DNA of 64,000 bases from Rhizophagus irregularis (GCF_026210795.1 NC_089454.1:992001-1056000); one strand, 5' to 3'. Counted from the stretch's first letter, positions 1 through 11,592 are shown. Program-made: numbers and translations. The notes: generated from the sequence alone by a model not told the origin.

Positions 1-1103
1 TTATTACTAAACGTGAAATATGAAATATTACCCAACAATAGAACATTTTTTGGTGATTGCGAAGGCTCAAGATCGCTTATACTCGAAATGGACATTTTAA
101 GGGAAAAAAGATAAGCTAGCTAGATAGTAAATTTTAAGATCTATTTATAAAATCTAAACAATAGATCTGCGCACACCTGTTGAGGCTTGTGCAGCCCGAG
201 AATGTATCATATGATCATTACAGTACTCTTAATCCAATCATAATTCCATGATGCTTCACAAAACTTGGTGTTATACATCGTTAATTTTTAATTTGTCTAC
301 TATATTTGCAATAATTTAACCATTTTGGCATTTCTAATCTCCCCTGATAACCAAGAGATCAAATGTGAAAAAAACCAACATTTTGATACGATATGGCGGC
401 TCAATTGTTGTTGGTTTCTCGAATTTTAAGACCGAGAAATTTATGGAACTGGGCTTAGCCGCTAATAACTTAAATAGTATTATGACGTAATCTATATTAA
501 TTTCCTTATTTAGGCTCCTTATTTCGATTATCTTTTTTTGGGATGACGTCAAGAGAGGCCAGTATGACCTTCCATTTTAGTAATTAGTAACATACTTTAA
601 AAATTATAATTTTGAATTGAAGGGGTTTAAACCGGTAATTACTAAAATAATTATTATACTTAAAAATATTTTAAAAATATGATAATTTAAATACAATTTT
701 AATTTTCATTTTTTTTTTAATTCCACTGCACATTTATTAAGAAACAAGTCAAGATTTTATAAATGTATAAATACATAGGGAGCTATCTAGACTATTTATT
801 CAAATTAAACTATTTATTATCCCATTTTGGGATTTCACATATACACAGTTGGGCATAGGGTTCCTTAAAATCAAATCAAATTAAATATCAAATATTTGTC
901 AAATTAACCAATTAAATTAAAGAATTTTCAAATCAAATCAAATCAAATTCCAAATTGTAGAACCCTAATCAGGAAGTTATAATACTATACAAATACAGCT
1001 CATATAAAATGAACTTTATCTTAATTCTAATAGTCTAAGCTTAACAAATTACAAAGCTAACTCCAAAATAAACCATATTAAGGATCAAACTAGAACTCTG
1101 CTT
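1..1103. other. AT-rich non-coding stretch with small inverted repeats
   Basis: No convincing gene. It holds a 75-bp foldback at 574-648 with perfect 13-bp arms (ATTTTAGTAATTA and its complement). It also holds a short candidate element at 856-967 whose ends are TAGGGTTC and GAACCCTA and whose inside is a run of AATCA-type repeats. The 72-codon minus-strand ORF at 334-552 has no recognisable family and no supporting exon. The rest is A/T-rich sequence without structure I can name. Confidence 0.5.
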
Positions 1104-1745
1104 ACTTATAATAAAAGTCACTGTATAAAATTGGCCCTTTAACTAATGATTTTACCTTATTTTTTTCTTAAATTCTATTGGTTAATTGGTTAAAAAAGAA
1201 AAAAATCCTAACAATGTAACATAAAATTTCCTTTTATAGGAGACCGTTAAAGCAGAGTAGAATCACATGACTTTCAAAATTTTTCTTTTTTTTAAATAAA
1301 ATAAACTCTTTATTATATACAAAACCTTTCAAATAAACGTATACTAAGTGCATTTTAACTGCAAGCTTACTTAGAGCACAAAATGAGGTTTAAAACACCA
1401 GTTTTGATTTATTCAACTTTTTCAATTTTGTTAAAATTGTTCTATCCTTTTTTGGGTATGATTAGCAAAATTCATTTGCTTATATGTAAAGTCAAAAACA
1501 TTGTTCAAAATCCACTTTTTCTTCTTAAATAAACTTGCGAAGCAGGCAAAATACATTTATTTAATGATTTTCAAGTTCACTTTAATTTTAGTTTATAAAA
1601 AATTTATTAAATCATAATAATTTTAAATCACGTGATTCTACCCCACTTTAACAGGCCCCTTTTATAGTAGGATTTGCAAAGAATTTTATATATAATTTTT
1701 ATCTTAAACCTAGAGGTGACCTATCTTATAAGTAAACAAAGTCTT
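1104..1745. repeat. Dispersed repeat family A, copy 1 (interrupted by a MITE)
   Basis: Bases 1104-1239 plus 1659-1745 align by eye with 16,018-16,225: both contain the runs TTATAATAAAAGT, AAATTCTATT, TAATGTAACATAAAATTTC and CTTATAAGTAAACAAAG in the same order and spacing. This copy is split by a 419-bp insertion at 1240-1658, and the second copy is not. Coding capacity is absent, and the class of the parent element is unknown. Confidence 0.7.
1240..1658. mobile_element. MITE with 9-bp target duplication (Mutator-like size)
   Basis: The ends are imperfect inverted repeats: the left starts GAGACCGTTAAAGCAGAGTA, and the right, complemented, starts GGGCCTGTTAAAGTGGGGTA; both continue into GAATCAC(A/G)TGA. 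Both ends are flanked by the same 9 bp, CTTTTATAG (1231-1239 and 1659-1667). The related sequence at 16,146-16,154 carries CTTTTATAG once with no insert, so it acts as an empty site. There is no ORF inside. A 9-bp duplication is typical of Mutator-like transposases; that class call is inference. Confidence 0.8.
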
Positions 1746-2549
1746 ATTAAACTTCCCTATGATCCTTACAGGTATTAGCAAAATGGTATACAAATGATTA
1801 GAATTAATATATTTTTATTTTGAGTTTCATCTACTAATAAATGTACTTGTTTAAAGAATACTATATAAAGAATTAGCATATTTTAGGATAGGAATTTATG
1901 AACATAAGAAAGCAGAGTTCTTTTAATACTTCATTAAACTAGTAGTCATAATAATCTATCTAATCTAAATAGATATATTAGGTCTATCTGATTACATTTC
2001 TAAGTAATCTAATATCTTTAATTTTGATGGTCTCTCTACTAATCAATTTGAATTAGTAAAAATTAAAAACTAAAATTCACTAATCCCATTAGCCTTCCTT
2101 TATAACCAATTTATATAAATCCAAAAAAGTTAAGTAATATCAAACTTCCAGTTCAAATGATCAATATTCTAATATCCCAGTTTTTTTAAAAAAAAACTAA
2201 GAATAAAAATGCTGAAATTAAAAGAAAAAAAAATTAAAAAAATAAAAAGAAAAGTCATAATCTTCAGAAAATTTTTAAAGAAAAACTAAGTAAAAAAATG
2301 AAAGTTTTTATCTACCATTTTAACATCTCAAATAACAATTGATAATAAAGAAAAAATCTACTTTTTAGATAACTACCTTTACTTTAACTTGTACTTTATA
2401 GTTACAATACTTTTAAAAAAAACTTCACATTAGTTTAAAGTTCAAAATCCAACTGTCTAATGTATAACTATTACAACTTTCAGAAACTCAATAAGTTTTA
2501 CAAAAGTAAAATTATCTTTGATAAAAACTGCTCCAAGTTAAGTAACTTT
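1746..2549. other. Gene-free AT-rich stretch
   Basis: No ORF, tRNA or clear repeat boundary. It has homopurine/A-rich patches near 2,180-2,310. Nothing here can be assigned. Confidence 0.5.
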
Positions 2550-3070
2550 CATCAGGAAATTTGTTTAGGCGTAATTTAGTGTAATATTTCGAAGGTGGTG
2601 TAAAATTTCGAAATATTACACTAAAAACAGAATATTACAAAAGTTTACGCTCTTAAATTTAAATAATTATAGTAATTTAAGAATATCTCACTATCTACTG
2701 ATCCAATCAAGACGATCTATAGCTCATTGGAATCAGCTCATCATAACGAATCGAATGGTGGTAAAATCGTATCTTTACGTTCGATAGATGGCTTTCTATT
2801 AATTTAAAACTTTATTGTATACTATAGAGCGTTCTATCAACCGTAGAAATGCGATTTACTACCATTCGATTCGTCTTGATGAGCTGATTCCAATGAGCTA
2901 TAGATCGTCTTGATTGGATCAGTAGATAGCGAGATATTCTTGAATTACTATAATTATTTAAATTTAAGAGCGTAAACTTTTGTAATATTCCGTTTTTAGT
3001 GTAATATTTCGAAATTTTACACCACCTTCGAAATATTACACAAAATTATGCCTAAACAAATTTCCTGATG
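2550..3070. mobile_element. Long foldback element, arms of about 240 bp
   Basis: Bases 2550-2795 and the complement of roughly 2830-3070 are nearly identical over about 215-240 bp with about ten visible differences, around a short centre near 2,800-2,830. The outer ends read CATCAGGAAATTTGTTTAGG. Each arm contains its own sub-hairpin built from GTGTAATATTTCG and CGAAATATTACAC. No target duplication could be found in the flanks and there is no ORF, so this is a foldback or MITE-type element of unknown superfamily. Confidence 0.8.
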
Positions 3071-3529
3071 TTATCAAAACTAGAAGTTAAAGGTTTGTTT
3101 AAGTTTTAAAAAATCTCTAAAAAGTCTATAAATAAAACTAAAAGTACTCTACAACTATTTAAGTGAGAAAAACCAAGTTTTTCCTTTAGCAACTTCTGTT
3201 AAAAAAATGGTCAGATGATTGGCAAATGAAAGATGTAATCAATTCCTTCCAATTTTAATTTTCAGTATATTTTAAAATATATTTTAAAGAAATTTAAATA
3301 TATTTTAAGTATAAATTTTTTTTATAAAAATACAGTATAGTTAAACTGGATTTTTAGATTTATTTTTCTTATAATAATAGATATATGTATATTATTATTC
3401 TAAATTTATAGAAATTTAATATTTATTACAGATTTAATAAAAATCTATTTAAAAATTGATTTCATTTATCATAAAAAATAAAAAATTATTATTATAAAAA
3501 TATAAGGTATATATTTAAAATTTACTAAT
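3071..3529. other. Gene-free AT-rich stretch
   Basis: About 460 bp of A/T-rich sequence between two inverted-repeat elements. Many TATTTTAAA-type runs; no gene or clean repeat. Confidence 0.5.
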
Positions 3530-3537
3530 TTAAAAAT

Positions 3538-3836
3538 AGGACCCCGGATATCTCCAAAACAGGTCATAAGTCACACTTTTGGCAGATTGGCCCATTTTTT
3601 CGGGGGAAACAAAAAATCGTTTTTTGTAAATATCTCGGCATCCAGTGGTCCAATTTTGATGAACTTTTTTTTAAATTGTAGAGCTAAATGAGGGCTACAA
3701 AATAAAAAAAAGTTCATTAAAATTGAATTACTGGATGCTGAGATATTTACAAAAAACGATTTTTTGAGTTTCAGCAAAAAGGGGTGTTTTTGGCCAAAAG
3801 TCCATTATGACCTTTATATTAGATATCCGGGGTCCT
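3538..3836. mobile_element. MITE with perfect 16-bp ends and 8-bp target duplication
   Basis: The terminal inverted repeats are perfect over 16 bp (AGGACCCCGGATATCT at the left, its complement at the right). The element is flanked by TTAAAAAT on both sides (3530-3537 and 3837-3844). The inside is itself a long imperfect palindrome: about 3,605-3,672 pairs with 3,707-3,770, sharing TTTTTTGTAAATATCTC and GCATCCAGT. An 8-bp duplication fits hAT-type insertion, though the ends do not match the usual hAT YARNG start. The minus-strand ORF at 3571-3777 is a by-product of the palindrome. Confidence 0.85.
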
Positions 3837-3889
3837 TTAAAAATTTTAATTAATAAAATTTATCTGTTATTATATTATTTATAAAATAT

Positions 3890-4260
3890 GTTTTTTTTTG
3901 CACTTGCGATATGTTGCATCTTTCTTTTTTAGTAATTTTTATATATTAATTATGTCAATCATTTTTATCACATAACTTTATTAAAATTTTTCATTTTTTA
4001 AAAAATTCTAGCATGAAACTTTATGCATTTACTATATACTATAAAAAACTTTATATTATGTGTATTTTTGACTGCTCTACAAGTTTTCTTAATATATCAA
4101 AAAAGATTTAGAATGGTATTTTTAACTTTTATATATAACATATTATAGGAATATGACATAATGTAAGTGTGATAAAAAATAAAACCCATTATTTATTATA
4201 TATAATTTTTACTTATATAAATTTAAATATATAATGCAATGGTTTTAATAGGATTTCAGA
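3890..4260. repeat. Dispersed repeat family B, copy 1
   Basis: Aligns by eye with about 14,850-15,140: TTTCTTTTTTAGTAATTTTT, GCAT(A/G)AA(A/C)TTTAT, the GATTTAGAATGGT(A/G)TTTTTAAC block and TTTTATATATAA(C/A)ATATTATA occur in the same order. A third weak trace, CTTCTTTTTAGTAA, lies at 12,168. Not coding; the parent element is unknown. Confidence 0.6.
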
Positions 4261-4309
4261 CATTATATGTACAATTCATAAATTAACTTTTGAGTAAATT
4301 TACCTAAAT

Positions 4310-4490
4310 TTTTGAAAATTAAAAATCAGTTTTTTACAATTATTTTAGTATTTAATGATCCAATTTATACTAATTTTTTGTTTTGTAGTTCTCATTAAGT
4401 TCTACAAAATAAAAAAATCTGCATAAATTGGATCACTAGATACCAAGATATATAATTGCAAAAAACTGAAAATAAAAAAATGCAAATTGG
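4310..4490. repeat. Decayed copy of the 3538-3836 MITE core
   Basis: The palindromic core of the 3538 element is recognisable here in the same order: a poly-A/T start, GATCCAATTT, GTAG..CT, CTACAAAATAAAAAAA, ATTGGATCACTAGATACC, then CAAAAAACTG. In the 19-base block matching 3,628-3,646, all eight differences are C to T or G to A relative to the 3538 copy. The terminal repeats are no longer visible. A weaker trace may exist at 10,555-10,680. Confidence 0.55.
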
Positions 4491-4549
4491 ATTTTTTTTA
4501 GTAAAAAGTCAGTTATTAATAGTACTGTATATTTTAATATTAAATTAAA

Positions 4550-4657
4550 GGTTCCTAGTTTTTCCAGGTTTACCTAAGGCCTTCCTAAGTGTTTCTCATC
4601 TACTGACAGCTTTAAGGTCATATAAGTGATCACTTTGGCTCTGAGAAAATACTACTA
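4550..4657. mobile_element. Short retroposon-like insertion with 17-bp direct repeats
   Basis: A 108-bp GC-richer block starting GGTTCCTAGTTTTTCC and ending ATACTACTA is flanked by TTTAATATTAAATTAAA at 4533-4549 and 4658-4674. A long, perfect duplication of this kind fits target-primed (LINE-driven) integration, as for a SINE. No poly-A tail or Pol III box is clear, so the class is inferred from the duplication alone; the flank is also low-complexity, which lowers certainty. Confidence 0.5.
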
Positions 4658-5130
4658 TTTAATATTAAATTAAAAAAACTATTCTATTTTTTATAAGAAA
4701 TTAAAAATTTTTTAATTTAAAATATAAGGTATTTATATTAAATATTTCTAATAAATTATTATTGATCTTTTATAATAAATAGTTATCTAATATTATATAT
4801 TAATAATTATTCTAATTATATAATCATTTATAATTAATAATATTTTTATTTTTTTACTTTTTTATAATTTTTTACTTTTTGCTTTATTATTAATAAGAAA
4901 AATTATTTTAATATTTTTCTTATATATATTTTTAAAGGTAAATGTATTATTAATAGTTAATAAAGTATTAAATAATTAATTGATATATAAATATTACTTT
5001 TATTGTTTTATATTTTATAAGTAAATATATTTTTATTATATGTAATTAATTAATATTGTATTTTATTAAACTAACTTGAAATTATAAAAGTATATCAAAA
5101 AAGAAAAATGGTAAGTTACTAGAATAATTT

Positions 5131-5256
5131 AAGATACTCATGGGGTATATTTGCCATTGCACTTAGGCAGGTAGGTAGGGGACTAATTTGTTATGTATTT
5201 GACCTACCAGTGAATTTAATAAAGCCGTCCTACTCCCTTTGAGGATAATGTTTAAA
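5131..5256. mobile_element. Possible short insertion with direct-repeat flanks
   Basis: A compositionally distinct 126-bp block (it includes GGCAGGTAGGTAGGGGAC and GCCGTCCTACTCCC) lies between AGAATAATTT at 5121-5130 and again at 5257-5266. It could be another SINE-like insertion, or a chance pair of AT-rich repeats around a conserved scrap. No terminal inverted repeat is visible. Confidence 0.35.
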
Positions 5257-5423
5257 AGAATAATTTTAAAAAAAAACTAAATATAAATTTATAAAATATT
5301 TATAATCTAATAAAAATTTTCAAAATGCAACCTTAATTATACTGGTCTAATTATAATAAATTGCTAAAATATGTTTTATGAGATATTTAGTTACTTTTCC
5401 TAAAATAAACCTCTACATCTGAG

Positions 5424-5528
5424 GCAAATGTATCTTTCTTATACGTGTACGACATACTATCTTATACGATGTGACATATACGTCGTATAAGAACATAGCA
5501 CCTGATCGTATAAGAACGATACATTTGC
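5424..5528. mobile_element. 105-bp MITE with 9-bp target duplication
   Basis: The terminal inverted repeats match at 21 of 22 positions (both begin GCAAATGTATC, then TTCTTATACG after one variable base). Both sides carry the 9-bp direct repeat ACATCTGAG (5415-5423 and 5529-5537). Inside are further CGTATAAGAAC / CTTATACGA palindromes. It is far too short to encode a transposase. The near-perfect ends suggest a more recent insertion than the surrounding decayed repeats. A 9-bp duplication suggests Mutator-like mobilisation. Confidence 0.85.
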
Positions 5529-5539
5529 ACATCTGAGGC

Positions 5540-8500
5540 TATCATGCTGTTACTCGAAGAATTCAGCCAGCCGAAAATCAGCTGAGTGATACTTAGATTG
5601 ACAATTTTAAGTGTATTTTAAAATTTATAGATATTTAAGTGTATTTAAGTATATTTAAATATATTAAATATATTTTAAAATTTAACTATATTCCTTGGAA
5701 ATTTTTTCTGGATCCTGATTGGCCAATATTATTATTTCGTTCACATATTATGTATCATCTGTATAATTATTAGGATTATCACACAAGCGAATTCATTTAA
5801 AATATACGATGAAACTTACGTTTGCATAATTTTAACAACATGATTACGGGTGAAATTGATCCCATCTTTCCTGTTAGCGGAAATCTATGTATTATTAATA
5901 AAATCGAATAATCGAATATTATAGGTTTCGCAGCTTAAACCAATCAGATGCAAAATTCACTTAATTTTCAAAAAATTAGATACAGTATATTGTAAACCTT
6001 ATTTTTTTCACTCGTAAGTTACCAATGCGGATTTTAAGATGGCGCTTTTACAATGTACTCATATTCTTGTGCTAAATTAAATCCATGTATTTAACGTATT
6101 TAGGTAAGATCAAATATACTATTTATCACCTCGCTCATGTGAAATTTACTGCGCGCGAATTTATTATATGTTACACAGCCATTTTATCGAAGCAATAAAT
6201 ATAATATTTAAACTCCGATAATTTCCGATTTTATTTATGAAATAAACTAGATAACTAGATTCTATCGTCGTAGATATTTACAAATTTTAATATCTAATAT
6301 ATACAACAAAACGTTTAGATACAAAGTATTCTTTACCGCCCTATTGTTGTGAAATACCTTAAATTACAATACCTTAACATGTGCTTATGAGATCTTATAA
6401 TTTTATTATAACCCAAAAATTTAAGAAGTATCATATATAATTAATAAAGATAACTTAATAAAATATAAACTAACAAACTAAATGAAAAAATTTTTTTTTT
6501 CTTAAGAAATAATTGAGAGTGCGGTGATCGTAGTTTGGTGAATTTTGGACCTAATTTCAAAATTATTATTAATAAACATATTAATTAACCCGCAAAGAGA
6601 TTGTTGGCCTCGTAAGCTTACCACTCCGAAGTTGATCTGCCGAGCTCAATCTTCAATCGTTCTTAAATAAAGAAACGAAAACACGCGTCAATTCGATTTC
6701 GAATCAAGAAAACGTTGGGGTAAGGAGGAATTTTTTTTTTTGATATTTTTTTTTTTTTTTTTTTTGTTAGTGGGTTCAGATCAGAACCACTTTTCATCAA
6801 AAGATTTTTCTGCCTTTTTATAAATTTTTAGATCACTAATTCGAGTAACTAAAAATATATATTTATTGCACATACCAATTAAAATTAAAACTAATCGATT
6901 AACTATATATGTGCATGATCATGATTGCAATACTAGAGTTAAACCTTATCCCTCTGAAACACAATAGAACGCCACGATCTTGTGAATTTAATGCATATTT
7001 ACATTAAATAATTTAAGGGGCTGCCACTATTTCTTTCATATATGCCATATATGCATAGTAATCAACATAGTTATGTATTGTAACTGATTGATTTCAAAAT
7101 TCTTAAACTAATTTTTTTTTATTCTTTTAATACTTTATTAGTATAGATCTATTTAAGATATTACACAAAAATTCAATCTTTGAATCAGGCTTTTAAAAAA
7201 GGAAATATTAAAAAGTTCAACAATAAGAATGAAAGTAATTTCAATTTCTACAAAGAAACTACTAATGGAAGAATGGAGTTTAGATCTGCTATGTGCACAT
7301 TTTTATACAAATACGCGTTTGACGTGTAGCCAGCGTGTAACAAAAGAATAAGAGACAATTGGTGCATGGTCACGTGACTATTTCTTCGCTTTGATAAAAT
7401 CAAAATAATCTTATTAATATAGAATGAATCTCCGTTGATAAACTAACTCAAAACTGAATTGTCTTTCCTAATACGTGTAAAAAAGAAGATATAACGGATA
7501 TTGCAAAGATGAAGATCTATCATAAATGTCAATATCGGATCTATTTCCAATTTATACAACTTATAGCGATTACTAAGTTTAATATTCTCTATTACCAATT
7601 TATAATAATTAAAAATATAACATACTAGTCTATTCAATATTAATTTATAACAATATATTCGGACAAATAATTTTAAAATACAGCCAGGATTTGATGTAAC
7701 AACTAACAACTATGTGATAACGAGTTTCATGCTTAAGATCATGACATATCAAACTATAAATTTGATTAAATTTTTTTATAAACCGGAAGGTTCGTTAATA
7801 TCGAGTTCTGACTTTAATCATAAAAGGATATGCGAATAAAAAGAGAATATAATAAAGAACAAGATAAAGACAGATAAACAGAGTATTCATATAGCGTTTA
7901 TTTTATTATACCAGTTTGTACTAATTTTTTTTTTTTTTTAGGCTGAAATTATATTTAATGTAAGTCTTCGAGGTTTACTTATACTAAACTTTAATAATGC
8001 TATTATTTATAATTATATTCAGTACATATCTAATAGTTGTTCTCCAAATACGGATCAAGTAAATTTCGTGACAAATAAATTATTTTAATGTATTCTATGC
8101 GTAGTGAAACAGATTTAAGAAAGATTATCAATACTTAAATCAGGTATTTAATAGCATATAATATTTATTTAGATAACTCTTAATATTCGTTTTTTAGAGT
8201 ATTTCAACCTTTGTAGAAGATTATATCACGTGGTAAATACACGTGATAAAAATAGGAGTGCAGCGATTAACTTGTGAATTGCTATTTCGGATTTCGGACT
8301 TTGACCGACGGATAAAACGAAGATGCTGTATGTCTATTGTAATATCCAAAACGGTATGTCGGATAAATAGATATAACGGATTTACACAATCTCTTTATTA
8401 AAATTAACAAAATTTTTTCATGAGATGTTATCAATTCGCACTAACAAATCGGTAAATGTGAGAAATTTCTGTAACAAGGTACGATAAACTTAAGTGCAAA

Positions 8501-8807
8501 TTTGGTACCAATTTGAGTTGATCAAATTCAATAAGTCTTGCCCAAATTTTAAACGAGTGTATAAATATGGAAAATTAAGGCTACTAGTTTTGGTCATTTG
8601 GCTATTTGGCTGGTTTGGCCCCGTGTAGAAATATCTGTAACGAGTGATGTAAATGAGTTGGTACAGCATAGCATCGTTTGAATTTCTGCGCATGCGATTG
8701 AAATGTGATAAGCGCGATTTTTTATAATGGAGCATACAATTTCAGTTACATATTTTGGAAGATTTGATGACTAATTTTACACTTCCTTAAGTGTTTTAAC
8801 ATATAAG
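5540..8807. other. 3.3-kb gene-free stretch
   Basis: No ORF with a recognisable product and no consistent exon chain on either strand. It is less extreme in AT content than the repeats beside it. At 6,595-6,660 there is a moderately GC-richer patch (CCACTCCGAAGTTGATCTGC) that I could not identify. Two minus-strand ORFs of 81-88 codons (7443-7709 and 8490-8735) show no family features. I see nothing else that can be named. Confidence 0.5.
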
Positions 8808-8973
8808 CCCTATAAAAAATTTTATCCGTTATTCTGTAAAAACTCCGTAAACCTGAACCTTTCACGGATCCATTCACAGAAAATATAAATAATTTGCTAT
8901 TAATTCCGGAAATATGAGCCTTTTACGGAAAAAAGACGGAATATAAAAGAACGGATAGACTTTTTTTATAGGG
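8808..8973. mobile_element. 166-bp MITE with CCCTATAAAAAA ends
   Basis: The left end CCCTATAAAAAA followed by TTATCCGTT matches the complement of the right end, CCCTATAAAAAA followed by TCTATCCGTT. The inside has paired TCCGT / ACGGA motifs. The flanks show AAG on both sides (8805-8807 and 8974-8976), a possible 3-bp target duplication. Non-coding; superfamily uncertain. Confidence 0.65.
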
Positions 8974-9136
8974 AAGACTTTCTATGACTTTTGGCTTTTT
9001 AAACCGACATCCTCCTCTTAGTTGCTTATTGTCGAGTAGTTTGAAGATTTTGAAAGAAACTGATAGAAAATATTAGAGTTTCTAATTCTAAAAACTGAAA
9101 AGAACTTTAATTCAAAAATTTTGAATCAAATATTAA

Positions 9137-9235
9137 GGGAATGACACTTATTTACGTCATATAAACTCAACCCCCGACATTATACTATTTGTATTAAAAC
9201 CTTTAACTACCGACGTAATATGTGTGTCACTTCCC
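9137..9235. mobile_element. 99-bp MITE with TAA target duplication (PIF/Harbinger-like)
   Basis: The ends GGGAATGACAC and the complement of GTGTCACTTCCC pair with a 1-bp gap, followed inward by TTACGTC on both arms. TAA flanks both sides (9134-9136 and 9236-9238), the usual 3-bp duplication of PIF/Harbinger elements. It is too short to code for anything. Confidence 0.7.
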
Positions 9236-9779
9236 TAATAAATTCCAGAATTTATTTAACTAGTTATATTTCGTAAGAAAGAAGTAAATACATTTAGATT
9301 AAGAAGAACATGGTAGTTCTTTTCTAAGAAATGGCCAAAAGATGAAATTTCTTTATTATAAGTATAAATCTAAAATAAAAAATATTAAACACATGCAATG
9401 TAATTTATTAACAAATACTGTACAAATAATAAAATAATTTTTTAATTCACATATTGTTTTCAATTCACACGAGTGCGAGTTAGAATTAAATAACTATTAT
9501 TTATAAAAAAAATTTTTTTTTTTTTTCGATATATAAAAAAACAAGTGAGTCAAAAGAGACAGACCGTAACAAACAGATATTACGCAAAATTCGAAATATA
9601 GTGGACACGCACTTGAAAATTTTTATTATCGGGATTGTCAGGTATTCGGGTTACTCGGCAAGTCGGGTTATTGGTGTTTATTTAAAAGATGAGTAAAAAG
9701 TCTATCAATATTGGAATAAAAAGTCTATCCTTATTAGTCAAAATAATTATATTACATATTACATATATACGGGACACAC

Positions 9780-9847
9780 TCGGTAAAACTCAGAATAAGG
9801 TAAAACCATATTGTTAGATTCGGATATTTTATTCTGAGTTATACCGA
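9780..9847. repeat. 68-bp inverted repeat
   Basis: Arms 9780-9797 and 9830-9847 match at 17 of 18 positions (TCGGTAAAACTCAGAATA). No target duplication is visible. It may be a tiny MITE or a remnant of one. Confidence 0.55.
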
Positions 9848-11592
9848 ATCTTACCTTCGACATGGAAATGAGGTATATTATGAAATCAACTGAAATTTCT
9901 AATTTTAACCGGAAGCCGGAGAAATTCTCCTCGTAACGAAATAAGAAGTGAACAAATAGGATTTTTTTACAGCTAATTTCAAAAAAGTTGGGACACTTGG
10001 CAAAATTTAAAGAACTCGGAAATATTTGGTAAAGCTTGATATAAAATAAAAATCATAGAATACTGTTACCGAGAATGGTGTGACAGTACTAATCTAGTTT
10101 TTTTACCTATAAGATTATTCAAATCTGTCCTAAAAACTATAATTATATAATTTAAAATATTATAACTCATTTAATTTATATAATTTACTATATAAAATAC
10201 TAAAATAATTTTAATGGTATATGATATATTTATAATTTAATTTTGTTAATAAAATTTTAATTAAATTACTAGTTGAATAGTTAATTACTCTAATTATATT
10301 TAAATAGAATTTTAAAAATTCAGATAAAATAAGTATTTTTAAATAACATAAAAAAAATACTTGTTTCTTAATATATATTTTTTATTAAATATATATTATT
10401 AAATTAAAATTGCCAAATAATAATAAACAATAAAATTTAAGATTAAACTTTATATTTTATAATAAAAATTTATAAAAAAAAAAGTTTTAGAATTCAAATA
10501 TTTTTAAAGTAAATTATAAGTTATACTTTTAATAAATTAGCCATTTTTAAAATTTAAAAAATTGTTTTTTGCAATATTTAGTATTTTTTAATAATTTTTT
10601 TTTTAAATTGTAAAGCTTTATTTTAAAAAATTATCAAAAAATGATTTTTGAATAATTTATAATAACTTGTATATTAGATGTTTAAATTCCTAAATTTTTT
10701 TTTTTGAAGAATTGTCACATAATTTCACTCTCTAAATATTATAAAAGTAAATGTAAAAAAGAAAATGAAAAAGTTAGTAGCCTTTGACAAAATTCTATGG
10801 AGAAAAAGAACTAACTAACTAAAAAAGAAAATTTTTGAAAAAATTTAAAATTAAACTAAAAAATTGACTCATTAATATTAAAAAGTAATATTCATTTATA
10901 TATTTTTAACTTATGTGTTTACTAATATTTTCAATTCAGCTATTTTTTGAATAATAATATCCAATTATTCAATTAGCCACCTTAATCTTTAGATTTAAAT
11001 CTGATTGAATACTTTTAAAATAATGTAAACTGCTATTTTAAATAACTGGATATGGAAATTAAGGGTAAAAATGTATTATAAAAATATATTTCAAAGATAT
11101 GGAATAAAATATCATTAGAGAAATATACAAAATTAATAAATACAATTTCAAAAAGAATTAATAATATTTTAAAAGCTAAAAAGGTATACATATTGGTAGT
11201 TAATTTTTAAAAGTAGTTTTATAAATAAATTTTATTATATATTTTCATTAAATAAAAAAATAAATAAAATTTATCTATTAAAAAAAATGCAACAGCATAA
11301 TCATTATGTAATATAAAATTCATTCAATTAAAATTGTTTAAAATCAATATATTATATTATATCATATGCATACTTTTCGTCAAAATGACAAAATACTAAT
11401 TAAATTTATTTTGACAGACGTAATGTATTTTGGCAAACGTAATTAAATTATAATAATTTTATAATAAATAGTGAATTGGTCTGTTCGCCAAAATACAATG
11501 TAATTAATTAGCAAAAAAGTATAATCACATGTATGATAAACTAAATATATATATTTATTTTATTTCAATTGAATATAGTTTAACAAATTTAC
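9848..11592. other. Gene-free, extremely AT-rich stretch
   Basis: Dominated by A/T runs from about 10,140 to 11,300, with a probable very decayed copy of the 3538-family core at 10,555-10,680. A weak palindrome surrounds 11,370-11,530 (paired CATACTTTT / AAAAAGTATA and two TGTATTTTGGC-type motifs). No gene. Confidence 0.5.

Noticed and set aside
334-552. 72-codon minus-strand ORF
   Set aside because: No domain, no splice partner, and it lies at the edge of repeat-rich DNA.
3571-3777. 68-codon minus-strand ORF
   Set aside because: Falls inside the 3538-3836 MITE palindrome.
6595-6665. Possible 5S rRNA or tRNA fragment (CCGAAGTTGATCTGCCGAGC)
   Set aside because: Only about 20 bases resemble 5S rRNA; the rest of the molecule and any promoter boxes are missing.
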